This document shows positions 47,787-59,012 of a DNA stretch of 64,000 nucleotides, one piece after another. The position numbers were made by a program, and so were the translations under genes. This DNA is from Laccaria trichodermophora (Eukaryota; Basidiomycota; Agaricomycetes; Agaricales; Hydnangiaceae). The stretch's first letter is position 1. Each line of letters starts with the position of its first letter. The notes beneath the pieces were generated by a model. The model made no database searches. It saw only the letters and a program-made list of their open reading frames with translations, and had not been told where the DNA came from. Where the stretch lies: the NCBI GenBank assembly GCA_018417955.1, contig JACTVC010000004.1:2852001-2916000 (forward strand), written 5' to 3'.

Positions 47787-50067
47787 TCAAACGACTTGCT
47801 TCATTTCAACTATTACTTTGTTTTTCCTATCCTGATCCTCATTCCTGGTATCCTGGCTCGAGTGAATATCGATGGTTCTGACAGGCCCTGTGAACCAGTG
47901 AAAGCCACCATACTTCGGAAGGTAATACCATAAGATAGATAGCGCTAGAACACCACCGAGAACGACGATAGCGTAATTCATATCCGCAACGCCTGGATGG
48001 GGGGTAGTTGGGAACAGGAAAACGACTGACATGAACATCATAAATAACACGGCGATGACTGCAACTGGGAAACTCTGTGAGAAGCTTAGCTCAAGCTAAA
48101 AGAAATGTGGTAAAACAGACGGCTTACAAATACTCCAAGATCGTATGGACCAGGAGTGAAATCGTTGCCGAGAATTCTGCAGGAGATGGGTATTGCGTAC
48201 GCAATATAGAGGGCCGTTATAGAGATAGAGAAAACAGCCTCGATGGCCTGAGATCCCGCGAAGGAAAGCAAGCCCAGTAGAGTCGAGGATATGGCCACGA
48301 ACCAAACCGGATGAATGGGGGTCTTCGTGTGGCTGTTCATGCGGTACAGCCAGCCTGAAAATGGAAGGGCTGATTGTAGCAACAGTGTCAGTCTTGTTCA
48401 TATCAAAAGAACTTGAATCTCCTTACCCCCGTCACGACTAAAAGCAAACGTTTGTCGACTGCCCGCCAATAACTTTCGAGGAACAGTAAGATAATCCAAA
48501 ATCATTGTCGAATTCATAGAACTTACCGCGCTGGAGCCCATCATGTACCTTGGAATTAAAATTAGGGTCAAAACCACATTGATGAATGCGGAAAGAAAGG
48601 CGTACTGAGCCAACACAACCATCGACCACAGAATCAGAGCTCCTTTTTGTCCGAGGCTATTGACGATGATATGAGCCATTGGCTGGGGGCTACTTGCGAT
48701 CGCCGTTAGGTCACTGTTCATGCAGAACGCTAGCGATATGTTGACGGCTGAGCATAAAGTTAGTGCATTTTTCGTCTATGCGGGTCAACACTAACCCAAT
48801 CCAAGCACTGCGGAAACCCCAATAGAACCCACAATGGCCCATGGAATAGCTATAGCAGCGTTGGTCGCCTCTTCGCTAAGATGGACGGGCGCATCAAAGG
48901 AGCCTGTGGGTGGTAATGATTTATGGAAGCGAAAGACGTCAAATTCGCTCACAAATCGTCCAAAGTGGTGACATGAAGCTCATTATAAATGCATACCCAT
49001 CCGACCATCCGTTAGCTAGAGAACTACCCATTAGTATGGCATCCGAATTTTTGGTAGCGAAAAATAACAATTCTGGAAATCCCAAAGGGCAACCTTTGCC
49101 GAATTTCTAAATTCTGACGGAGTCGCAGCTGGTAGGGCGACGATTACAGCGAGGGGTAGTCTGAGGGCAGGTTAGTTGGACGGTATTGATGGAACAATTG
49201 AAAGTCTGACAAGACATTCAAGATAATGTAAACGGATTGCAGGCGAGCTAAGAGTGCCGTTCCAAGAGAACAAAGGATTCCGTGCGAGAGCACAATGGCC
49301 GCGTAGACGGCACTGTGCATGAGTAATCGTTTTATTTTGGCCAACTTATTGATGGATACCTGGCTTACTATAGTTGCGCTGGTGAAGGCTCAAATGCTCC
49401 GTTGGAGCCAATTGTGGCAGCCGCCATTATTTGAACAGCACATCCCCAGTCTATGGACGCGACACCGGCTACCCAGCCGATCGTATTTGAATCTAATGGC
49501 GTTGTCTGAATAAGAATGTTACTTCAAGTAGATATCGACGTACATCCAACGATCCAACAGAGGAGAGTCTTCCAGCGCGGGGACGCAAAGGAATAGGTCC
49601 AGAAATACATCTAGATAAGTATAGGTGAGATCGATGCCTCAAACGAATCAGCGTAACGCACCCCTCCAGATGTCGGTGCAGCAGAGCCCAACTCCGCAAG
49701 TGCCATGCCGACGAACAGTGTAAATATGCTTGCAACTGACCACTATTTTCGTTGCCCAGCTTAGCGTACGAAGATAACAGATTGATAACTCGCCCAGGGC
49801 GAGTTACGTACCCCCCAAACCATGGCGGGACCCCCTCCATTCACAACCGCATAGGAAAGTACGGAAGCCATGGATGGGAGAAGGCCAATAATTGAAAAAG
49901 AAACTCCAAAAATCTGGTGGCATGATGGATCGTTAAGCAGTAGATTGAAGCCGCGAATTGTCAATCACCTCAAGCGGTGAAAATTCTCTTTTGAACTCTT
50001 GTTTGTAGCCCAGAGTAGCCAAGAGCTCCTCGTCGGCTTGTGTGACGTTGCGTAAGGCACCTATCAT
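47787..50067 (-). CDS. Amino-acid permease, APC superfamily (GABA/choline-type)
   Basis: Plasma-membrane or vacuolar transporter of amino acids or polyamine-like compounds. The start MIGALRNVTQADEELLATLG precedes EFSPLEIFGVSFSIIGLLPS, the typical first membrane span of fungal UGA4/BAT1-type permeases. Further blocks follow in order: AELGSAAPTSGG, SNTIGWVAGVASIDWGCAVQ, AAIVLSHGILCSLGTALLAR, NGWSDGYAFIMSFMSPLWTI, GSFDAPVHLSEEATNAAIAI, RKLLAGSRQTFAFSRDG, LPFSGWLYRMNS, then a C-terminal FHWFTGPVRTI. Around ten short exons are needed. I followed most junctions and saw no lesion. The substrate cannot be fixed from sequence alone. Family call is confident; exact exon borders in 48.9-49.8 kb are less so. 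Confidence 0.85.
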
Positions 50068-50486
50068 TTGGAGGTTAAGTTGTGAGAGTGGGAGAGGTGG
50101 GAGAGGTTCGAAGTGGTCGACGTGCTTCCTTCGACTGCCATAGGATGTCTCTTATATGCATGATTCGGCATTCCGTCGTCAACGGATACCTAAGTAGGCA
50201 CGGCATGACCTCAGGCTTCTCGGTAATGAAATCGGACCAATTTTCGTATTCTTCTTCTCATCCAGGACGAAATAAAGGGCCCTTGGAACGCATCTTCCTC
50301 GAACAAAAATGAAGTTCGATCCTTCAACCCTGCCACATTCAAAGTGTACCCGCAGAGGGAGGGTAAGTTATTGTTAACCGCTGGACGTGTGAGCTATGAG
50401 GGGTCTTCTGTGACAATTTTGGCAATAACTGACCATTCCAGTATCGCTATGGTCAAATCCCAATCATCAGCAGAATCGTGACGAAA

Positions 50487-50825
50487 CTAGACAAGACCGG
50501 TAAGTGGCGATCCATTCACGACCCATGAATGGAAGCGAAGAAGCTGGAGCCTAAAGGACTTGCCTTCCATTCGATAAAGTTGATTGGGATCTGAATCAAT
50601 TCTCCATTGCAAGGATAACCTTCCGGCTGTTGGCAGTGATGAGTCGATTGGTATATCTCGATCCGGATCGCCGATAACCGCAGGCTTCTTTTTGAAACCG
50701 CGGTAGACGGAGTTGCATCCTCCTTTGAAGAAGCGCCGTCTACTGCAAAATAATAATGAAAATAGCAAGTTATTTAATACATAGGCAAGAAGTATAACAG
50801 TTGCAACGTTGAACATTGAAGACAC
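50487..50825 (-). CDS. Small hypothetical, partly repeated at 52.9 kb
   Basis: The minus frame opens with a hydrophobic segment (NVATVILLAYVLNNLLFSLL) and continues with GGCNSVYRGFKKKPAVIGD and DRDIPIDSSLPTAGRLSLQW. The GGCN...DRDIPID part is found again on the plus strand at about 52880-52962 (GGCNSGYRGFKKK...), so it belongs to a repeated family. No function is recognised. It may be a fragment of a larger gene or of a mobile element. Confidence 0.35.
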   Translation of the reverse strand: MSSMFNVATVILLAYVLNNLLFSLLFCSRRRFFKGGCNSVYRGFKKKPAVIGDPDRDIPIDSSLPTAGRLSLQWRIDSDPNQLYRMEGKSFRLQLLRFHSWVVNGSPLTGLV

Positions 50826-52118
50826 GGATTATTAGTCTTCGGACTCTGCCGCAGTATTATTACGTAAGTCACGCACGCACTCTTTTCGTGTGTTTTCAAA
50901 CAATGTCATTGCTTTCTATCGATGCGTCCTAGCAATTTAACCGACACTCCTCCTTCCTAAGTGAACGGGAACACGGGAAGATACAAAGTTGGAGGTCCGA
51001 GGCTCCCAGACATTCAAGAACATGTAAGTCATTCAAATTTTCAGAGGGAGGTGAACGGTTATCAATCGTTCAAGAAGGGCCGCTATATTCTTTGGGACGC
51101 CCTCATCCAAGTTATCAGTTGAGCTTGGGTGGTTAACATGCGAAGGTCCTGCTACGGCCATGGCCATCAATGGCAGGTTGTGTTTGCGACAAATTCCAGT
51201 GGCCGCACTAAATCTTCCCATCTCGTAGGCGTTCACGCTTGGTTCACGCATTTGAGGCGGTGCGAATAAGGACGGGCGACGTGGTGGGCCTGTAAATCTT
51301 GGTGGGGATGAAACTCGAACACGACGGAAACCTCTGGAACGGCTGTATTTTGTAAGTTCACGCGTTTGAATACATCACAAGCACGAAGCGTTTCTTTTAA
51401 CAGTACGGCGACCTCGCTCACAAGCACTCCGACGATGCCTGAAGCTTGAAGGCTCGAGCTCGCTACCCCAGTGCTTTCACCCTCTCTCCTCTCCCCAGCT
51501 CCTCTCCAATCTCCCTTCCCTTCTCCTCATTTCCTTTCTTCCCCCCTCCTTCCCTTCTCTATCTTCCTTATTTATTTTTGCTCTTACTTCATTTGCATAT
51601 TCATTCACATTACCCCATCCCTCCATGCTGTACTTTACGGCCACCATTTTACCCTACGCGCGCCGCACCTGCAGGCCCACCTTCTCAAATTAGCAGACCC
51701 CTGATAGACTTGCATGTAGAAAGTTGACATATGCAAGTTCGCTCTGTCAATGACGGAATACCAGGATAATAGGTAGCTAATAATTACAATATCCTTGCAA
51801 GTACATAGTTTAGTATATATGGGTACTGGAAGGACATTTCGTTAGCACGTGAAGAGATAGAAATGAAGCTGATAGACGCACACAACATGTTCGCTTGGGA
51901 GCCGCGAGAACTCCCGTGGCCGTAACGATGGGGCTTCATGATCACGATCCGCCAACACTGTCATCACAAGATGCAGCTGGAATTCCAACGACTTCTACAA
52001 CGAAATCGACGGTGGGCAAAACGACGGGCTCGCACTGTCCGCTACACCATCGAGCACTGAGGTTGTTCTTGACAACAGTCCATACAGGACAAATGAAACC
52101 GAGCAAGACGATGAGGAC
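50826..52118. other. Poorly coding region
   Basis: A minus frame at 51033-51251 (AGPSHVNHPSSTDNLDEGVP) and a pyrimidine-rich plus stretch at 51470-51700 (tccc/ctt runs) are present. Neither gives a supported gene. tataTATA-like sequence occurs near 51815. Confidence 0.35.
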
Positions 52119-52523
52119 GTGATTTTAGTCGATGTCGTTGATTTTGGACCACCTAGCGCCGAGGGCGTTTGCAGAAACATCTCGTGCGGTGGATTTGACG
52201 GTGCGCAAGATGGCGAGATGGCTGAGGGTTCTGTTTTCGAGTCATCGCGCCTTGTCGTGCGATATCCACTCAGATCTTACTCTGAACTAGCAGAGGCTTT
52301 GGAAATGAATTCTAACGCCCCACGGCTATATGAAGCAGCTTTAGGATCCTACCTCCAGCCGGTGTCAGAGTCAGCGCAGGGAAAGTTCATCCAACGTACC
52401 TTTTCTGGATACTTGGCCACCACTTCCATTCCCCACAATCCAAGTGGACACCAATCTTCTTTTAGCACACTTAACAATGCTCTCTCCAAGAAAATGACGA
52501 GATATTTTCATTATAGTGCGTAG
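52119..52523 (+). CDS. Hypothetical protein, 3' part
   Basis: An open frame of about 135 codons contains LVDVVDFGPPSAEGVCRNIS and YSELAEALEMNSNAPRLYEA, ending at 52523. It is open upstream to about 51990, where the acidic ETEQDDEDVI segment lies, so the real start or an upstream exon is probably near 51.9 kb. No family is recognised, and codon use is unremarkable. It could be a single small gene or a remnant. Confidence 0.4.
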   Translation: MILVDVVDFGPPSAEGVCRNISCGGFDGAQDGEMAEGSVFESSRLVVRYPLRSYSELAEALEMNSNAPRLYEAALGSYLQPVSESAQGKFIQRTFSGYLATTSIPHNPSGHQSSFSTLNNALSKKMTRYFHYSA

Positions 52524-53900
52524 TCGGTAGAGAATTCTAGAGGCACATGACATTGAGTAACGCGCGAAGAGAGAGATATAGAGAGGAATACACACACTCA
52601 ATATTATCCTAGATCCCGCAAGACGTCCCATCAAACCACTATGACTTCATGGGGGTTGACGGAGAGGGTGAAAATGGTTACGCCGGCACGACATATTCGA
52701 TCGTGATACAACGTTGAGGGACGCGTGAAGCGCAGTGTTTGGTTTGTATGCAGGAAAACAAACAAATGTTGCCCGAAAACGGATATAATAATTAATGTAC
52801 TTACTCAAAATGTACTCTTAGTTCCAATAAGTCCTTAGCTAGGTGCTACTCAAGTGCTACTTCTTCGACTTCTACAGAGGAGGCTGCAACTCCGGCTACC
52901 GCGGTTTCAAAAAGAAGGCAGAAAGTATCGGCGATCTGGATCGAGATATACCAATCGACCTATAACTCGCTGTTGGGTTGCAAGATAACCAGCTCAGAGG
53001 GTGACCGGTGAAGCTTTGAAGGACTTTCCAAGGATTCTTGCAGTGACAGTCAAGCCCGGTGGTGCGTTGAAAGGACAGCACAGCACAGATAGGAGTTGGA
53101 TAGAAGACGGTTCAAATTGAAATTGCGGCAAAATGTTGAAGTGCGTGCACGTGATGTAACAACTTGTTCATCCGGACCAACATCTTAACCCTGGCAAGAA
53201 ACGCATCCCCTCGACATGTTAAGCCAGAGTTTTTGGTTTCGGCGCATAAACGAGAGGGCATTGCATGTAAGAGCGGGGATTAGCAGCCGCACAGAAGTCA
53301 AGTTGTTCAACCTTATCGGTCTCTTTCGTAATAATGCTGGGTCAAGGGGCGCCCCGGGATGTCGACCAGTGACCCGAGGTAGGTGGGGGGGGGACCTCCG
53401 GCAGGCCTTAAAAAAATTTAGTATATAAGCTTCAAAAATCTATATTTGGGGCCCTGTAGCAATGCTAAATGCATCAGCGGCACCTCCAATACAGTTGAAC
53501 GGTTAATAACTTACCATGGAAGTCAGTGTGTAAGGGAAATGAAAAATCTGTCGTCCCTCCCAGTTTTCTTGCTCAGCTCGGACTTGCATGACAAAAGTAA
53601 ATGTGAAAAAAAGCTGGATTTGTACACCTGAAAAGGGAGTAGGGATTCATTTTAAGGTTCACACGTTCATGGCCCACCAGCCGGAAATTTCTTCAAAGGA
53701 GCGGTGGGAAAAACATACCCTTTTTGGACGAAAACATACCTTATTTAGAAGGAGCGATGGGGGGGGGACGTCACGGACGGCTTACAAAAAAAAATCTACC
53801 CCGTGTTATTTCTGAAATCCCGGGGCCCCCTTGTGCTGGGTCCAAGTTGGGTCCGAAAATGAGTACCACACTGAACGGTATGTAGTAATATCTGATGGCC
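52524..53900. other. Intergenic with an inverted gene-fragment copy
   Basis: Positions 52880-52962 repeat the GGCN...DRDIPID fragment of the gene at 50487-50825 in opposite orientation. Two G-runs (near 53387 and 53760) sit in similar context, gacc/gacg then a polyA-like stretch. No other gene is supported. Confidence 0.4.
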
Positions 53901-54411
53901 GTCATTGAAAACGCTTACTATGACGGATAGCCTGTGCTGCGAATGCACATCCCAACAGAAGACGTGACCTGGACACCTTCTGAGTCCCATATTCTTGAAC
54001 GACATAAAAGCGTCCTTCAGCCATCGAAACCCCCTTTCCAGGCCCACCAGCCAATCTCGTGAGCTAACACCCCGTCCAGTTCACATTGACAAAAAGCGCT
54101 GATTTTGAGCATTCGTTCTTTAGAGATCGTAGGGCAAGCTCTACCCTCTCTGGGACTCCGATTTCTGCTCTTTTCAAGGTGGCGCCGCATCTCTCAACAT
54201 TGTTAACGCGAGTCTCATTTTGGAATGAAAAGAAGAGGTACTTCTCGTCAACCGCAGTCACGGTGTAGCGACCCGGAATTGTTCTCTTATTCACTCCACA
54301 AAAATGGTAAATCCACGAGTGGCGATTTGTTTTACGGTTAGAGACGTCTGTCTTCAAGGCGGATAGAGGCGCAGAAAGATGACATCCACCAGGCAGTAAG
54401 GAGCGTGCCAT
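53900..54411 (-). CDS. Hypothetical protein, probably two exons
   Basis: The first exon from ATG 54411 gives MARSLLPGGCHLSAPLSALK, then WIYHFCGVNKRTIPGRYTVT and YLFFSFQNETRVNNVERCGA, running to about 54067. A likely second exon at 53.91-54.03 kb reads GRFYVVQEYGTQKVSRSRLL. The splice joining them is not fully consistent. The residue pattern looks like real protein, but I recognise no family. Confidence 0.4.
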
Positions 54412-55035
54412 TTTAGACGTTTGTGTTTACCCTTACTTTCTACCCCGGCCACAGGACGGATTCGAGTGCCGTCAGGTTCAGCTAGCTGCCTTCCAACTCA
54501 CCCAAATAGTACGGGGTTCCACTCGAGGACGTCAACGCGCCTGAATTTCCGCCCAAGCACGCAGATCGCGGTTCAGAGGCCGGCCCCAACTCACGCGCGG
54601 AGAATTGAAGCTCCCTTAACACAGGATGGCAGGATGGTAGCTTAGGCTCCTCCTACCCCTCTCCCTATGACCCCCATCTCCGGTAAGGGCGGGCGAGTTC
54701 GCTGAAGAAATTCGGAAAGCACAACGGCAAAGCGCGCAAATCTCCATCGAAGGCTGCAGTGTGAACTTTTTCCTGCCCGGTTTGAGTTTCGTAAGTACGC
54801 GGCGGTGTCAAATGCATCATTAGTCCCGGGTTCGTGTCCTTGTCACATTGTGTCTTCAAGGCCAAGTCTTTCAGTTGGCCTGAATAGAGACCTTAAAAAT
54901 GTTCAAAGCGATGATAGCAATACAATCACTCTACTTCTCAATAATTACAAACTTGAACTATAGCTACACAAAGTAATCTGTATGCAAAGTCATTCTTACA
55001 AAAAGTCGATGAGACCTATCGGGAATCCCTGAATC
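54412..55035. pseudogene. Decayed copy of the repeat precursor's 3' end
   Basis: At 54586-54610 the phrase ccccaactcacgcgcggaga encodes APTHARR, as in the last repeat of the precursor at 46518-47476. It is followed, as there, by a cgctgaagaaatt-like 3' flank near 54698. The rest of the gene is missing or scrambled. This suggests an older duplicate. Confidence 0.35.
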
Positions 55036-56412
55036 TTACAAAGAGTCCCCTTCAACCATATCCCAGCCCTCCTCCTCCTCCTTCACCACGTCCACAGTCC
55101 TCTGCTGATGCCCCGCGTCACCTGCTTTCCTCCTGATCACCCTCGTCGACCTCGGATGGGCAGCCGTGGCCTGCAGAAGCTGAGCGAAATCCAAATGAAA
55201 CCCTAGCCCTGTAGGCGGCTGTAACCTCGGGGTCGTCTCATGCGATCGACGCCCCAGCTCAGCGCTACAACACACACTCCACAGATTGCTCAGCACGTCC
55301 CCTGCCTGGCTAAGTGGCACATCGACGTTCTGCGTGTGTGCGAGGTATGAGACGTCGTACAGAAGCATGGCAAGGGCTGTGGTGAATGAGGAGGGTGTGT
55401 TCGGGGGTGGAGTTGTGTCTATGTATGATTCGGAGAGCGGCGCGGTGGGTGTAGGTGGTGTTTCGTCGGGTTGAGGCGGGTTGGGCGAGGAGGAGAGGTG
55501 TAGAGGGTGTTTGGTGGACCACCTTGCCCAACCGCCTGATTCGGACCCTATGATGGCGCCGATCCAGGGCTGCCCTACGCCCAGCTTCCCGCCTGTCCAG
55601 ACGAATTCGAAAGGGAGCTTGACGCCGAGGTAAAATGTTAGTAAGGAGAGGAAATGGATGGTGTGTGTGATGACGGCGTTGATGTGGTCTGGGGGGTATC
55701 CTGTCCAGAAATGAGATTACAAAAAAAAGTAGAGAAGAAAGACATACTGCGAATATCTCCTGGAACGGGTAGAATGAGATCTCCAATGGTCCATTCACCC
55801 TTTGTCCCAGCTTTTCCACCTATAGGGGGCCGACCTCCCACCTCAACGACATTAAACACTTCCACCAACTCTTGCACCAACCCAGACCGAGCACGGGCAA
55901 TCGTCATGGATAAAGCATTGAGTTCTTGCGTCTCACGTTGCGTTAGGTGTGAGAGACCTGGCGCTGGTGAATGTCGTGCTGGTTGAAGCTTGGCCGCAGA
56001 TAACGACCGACGACGAGTGGCGAGTGACTCTCTTAAGGCTCTTAGGCGATCTCTTTCTGATTCCAAACAATATGAGAAGCTCACTGCTACGGATAGCGGA
56101 TACTTTGCTCACTTTTGTCATTCTCTTTCCTCAGTCGCACAAGACCCGCCATAACTTCTTCGAGTCTGCTCTGACAATCTGCCACGTGGGCCCTGGATAG
56201 TCGAGCAGCTTGGATCGTTTCTAGGGCTTTGGATGCTTTTAAAACTTGCTCGTCGCGGTCTGCGGCGAAGTGCTGTGTTTGATGTTGGAAATCGCGAAGA
56301 CTATAAAAGTAAATGAGTAAGTTGAGTATGTAGATTATTTGACCTACTGAGTTTTCAGACATGTTTGACAGAAGAACTGGCGCTGCTTGAGCTCGCAAAT
56401 CTTGCAGTCCAT
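55036..56412 (-). CDS. Atg14/UVRAG-domain protein (Vps34 PI3-kinase complex)
   Basis: Exons on the minus strand (56412-56348, 56300-56113, 56056-55748, 55700-55036) join to 408 residues. The start MDCKICELKQRQFFCQTCL is the paired-Cys N-terminus of Atg14-type proteins. A coiled coil follows (RLEEVMAGLVRLRKENDK; RDRLRALRESLATRRRSLSA). The C-terminal half carries YPPDHINAVITHTIHFLSLL and LTFYLGVKLPFEFVWTGGKL, typical of the Atg14/UVRAG/Vps38 domain that lies on membranes. The N-terminal Cys pairs favour Atg14, the autophagy-specific subunit, over Vps38/UVRAG, which usually has a C2 domain. It ends in an acidic tail. The family call is good; the Atg14 choice is inference. Confidence 0.82.
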
Positions 56413-56692
56413 TGTTGGATTGCAACGGCAAAGGATGGAGAAAGACGGTGACACGGTAACTTGAGATGTGTCCGGATGCTTGACAAATGCTGTGTATATA
56501 TTATATAACTGTAGTTGATAAGATTGATAAGATGAAGGCATATCGATATCAGATCTATTCTATAAAACGACAACTGTGTTTCCCACGGGGGCCAACTATG
56601 GCTTCTGATTGGCTGAGCCAATTCGGTGATCTCGGGCATCCGCTTTCCTCTACATGCACAGTGCTCACTGCCAAGATGTAAGCTCATGGAAT

Positions 56693-57335
56693 ACTATGTT
56701 TGTTCATGATATTGAAACTTTTTCAGTGTTGCACGATTTTTGGCTCAGCACTTTGTCAACTCCTTTTGACTTTTTGACAATTCATTGTACTTTTTTGTTT
56801 TCTACACGAATATCTACTTTTTTTATTGTAGATGTGTTGTGTTCGCTGTCGGAGGCGTTCCGGTGCTCAGGGTTCAAAAATATCAGGATATTGAAACTGT
56901 TGTCACGTTAGGTCACCCTGATTTTGGCTGTGACAGTTTGGCAGGCAAATGTCACGCTTTTGTCACGCTTTTGCAAGCAACATTTGGTATTTTGCCCTTC
57001 CTCCCAATGGCACTTCATCTATCGCTCTAGAAATTTGAATTTAAACTATCACATATCATTTAAATGTCATTGGAAAGTTTTAGAATTAACGGTCCAGCCG
57101 ATCTAGCGGGATCTGAGAGAACATTCCATACTTTTGTTTGTTTGGTGTAATGAAAAACACAAAGTAGTGTCTCCAGAACACAAATCTTTGAATGTCTCTC
57201 TGAAATTTTGAGACAATGAATGTCATGCATAAATACATCTTCTGTGAAATTTTCAAGATTCTAAGGCAAGTGGAGGTCAAGATAATCCGCAGTTTCAATA
57301 TCCCGACGAGTTTCAATATCATGAACAAACATAGT
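56693..57335. repeat. 27-bp perfect inverted repeat, 589-bp spacer
   Basis: Positions 56693-56719 and 57309-57335 are exact reverse complements (core gttcatgatattgaaact and its complement). Shorter copies of the tttcaatatc part occur beside them, near 57287 and, inverted, near 56889. Confidence 0.85.
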
Positions 57336-57344
57336 AGGGCTGGA

Positions 57345-57371
57345 CCCGTGCGAAGCACAGGTCACAGCTAG
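57345..57371 (+). mobile_element. Helitron-like 3' terminus
   Basis: The hairpin CCCGTGC-GAA-GCACAGG (one mismatched pair) is followed six bases later by CTAG and then T. A GC-rich hairpin a few bases before a CTRR end, inserted next to T, is the classic Helitron 3' structure. The 5' end (TC next to A) was not located with confidence. The inverted repeat ending at 57335 lies just inside it. No Rep/helicase gene is present, so it would be non-autonomous. Confidence 0.5.
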
Positions 57372-58103
57372 TAAATAAATAAAAAGGCCTGAGTGCCCTG
57401 TTGCTTGGGCAGATAAATGTTGGATAAATGACCCACTGTGCTCACTAATGCCCCTTCCATCGTTCGAGACTGAACTCTCCTACTTATTCCAGTTTACTGT
57501 CCCTGTAAAAATATCGAAAAAGTGCCATTAGTGCAGGCACGGAAAGGAACTTAAAGGGAACCCTATGTTGTTCAAACATTCAATATTCAGGAGTTACTGC
57601 GGTATGTTTTGCACACGGATCCAAGCTTAAGGATCCTGACCGTGACGCCGAAGTACCTGGGTCCCCACTGCAGTTTGTTCGGCATTTTTCTCTCAAGTAG
57701 CACGCGGCTCCTGCCGAAAGGCTGATGGCATCGATAGTACGATACGACTGTTTCATCAAAGTCACGAGTCCCTCATTGGTCATCAAGAAATTCTTGAAGA
57801 ATTCAAGAAACACTCTTGCGGCCGACTTCCACACCAAAACTCATTTCCATGTTTCTGGAGATGACCTTTAGATGACGTCAGGATAGGTTTCTCATGATTG
57901 CAATGGAGTACGTAGTCTCCAAGGAGAACACGTTTACTTACCCTGTTCTACTAAGTGCCCACGTGGTTGCTCTTCTGAAAGGTTAACAAGAACAATGCGC
58001 TTGGCCTGATGGTGGTGACTCTGCCAGCGCTCTCCAGGTCGTTTCAAAGACGACGCCACTTCTTCCTTCAGACGTTAGACTCCATAGCGTTCGACCTTGA
58101 TTC

Positions 58104-59012
58104 ATGGAATCAAGGACAACATTCAAATCTCAATCGACAAAGATCGCCTTCAGCTCGAACACCCCAGAAGGGTGCGCCAACTGCGGAAACTACAGAAAAC
58201 CCGATTCTCCTGCTTTATCAGTTTGCGGAGCGTGTCAAGGTCTACGCTATTGTGTTAGCTCTCTTTCCACGAAAGCTTCAGACATACTCATATCTCGTAG
58301 AGTCGCCAGTGTCAGATCGCCCATTGGAAATATCACAAAGAATCATGCAAAATAGGCCAAGTTCGACAAACAATCGCTAATCAACCCGATGGCCCCGCTA
58401 TAGAAACACTCCTAAGAAACATCGAAGATTTCGTCCGCCTCCATACACCCGTGTTCAGGCAAATCTTAGCCACTGCCATTAGCCACTCCCCATCTTTCGA
58501 CTTTCGTGAAAAATTTGCCTTAATCCTTTTGGGAAAGTCTGACTTGGAAAAATCCGACAGGGGAAACCCAGCCAAAGTGTTTTTTGTCGAGTCTGCAGAC
58601 TTTGTGGATCTGCCTCTTGCGGGCGATCACGAATCCTACGGAAGACAACTGACAGCGTTGCGCCCTGCTGCGGAACGTTTCGAAGAAAAAGAACGTGGAG
58701 CAGAGGGATACCTTGGGCTCCTCATGTGCCTCTGTAAGCTGTCCTTCGTATTCCGAGTTTCTGGGATGTAAATTTCCTTCTTTTCCAGATCAAGTTGGAG
58801 GGTATCAATGGATTTTTCCCTTAACGCTCACTTTTTCCGATATCAACACCCTCATTAGCCCAGAGAACTGGCAAAACGAGATGAGGCTTTGGAGTAGAGA
58901 GGGGATCGTTTTTCGCACGATTAACGGAAAGGTCAAGCAGGGTGTAATGGTCAAAGTAAAGTCAAAGTGGGTATGGAAAGAGCAACTTGTGCCTGCTAGA
59001 AGGAATGGATGA
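58104..59012 (+). CDS. MYND zinc-finger protein
   Basis: Exons 58104-58253, 58301-58733 and 58789-59012 give 268 residues. The N-terminal MYND finger spans the first intron: CANCGNYRKPDSPALSVC, GACQGLRYC, then SRQCQIAHWKYHKESCK. This supplies the full set of Cys and His ligands for two zinc ions. The rest (IETLLRNIEDFVRLHTPVFR, and FFVESADFVDLPLAG) has no family I recognise. MYND fingers bind short proline motifs in partner proteins, so an adaptor or regulatory role is likely. Mushroom genomes hold many such MYND genes. The structure is confident, the function open. Confidence 0.82.

Larger units (their letters stand above)
56413..58103. other. Intergenic with a Helitron-like end
   Basis: It holds the promoters of the Atg14-like and MYND genes and the repeat elements listed separately. 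A minus frame at 57580-57837 (FLEFFKNFLMTNEGLVTLMK) looks protein-like but cannot be tied to a gene. Confidence 0.4.
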
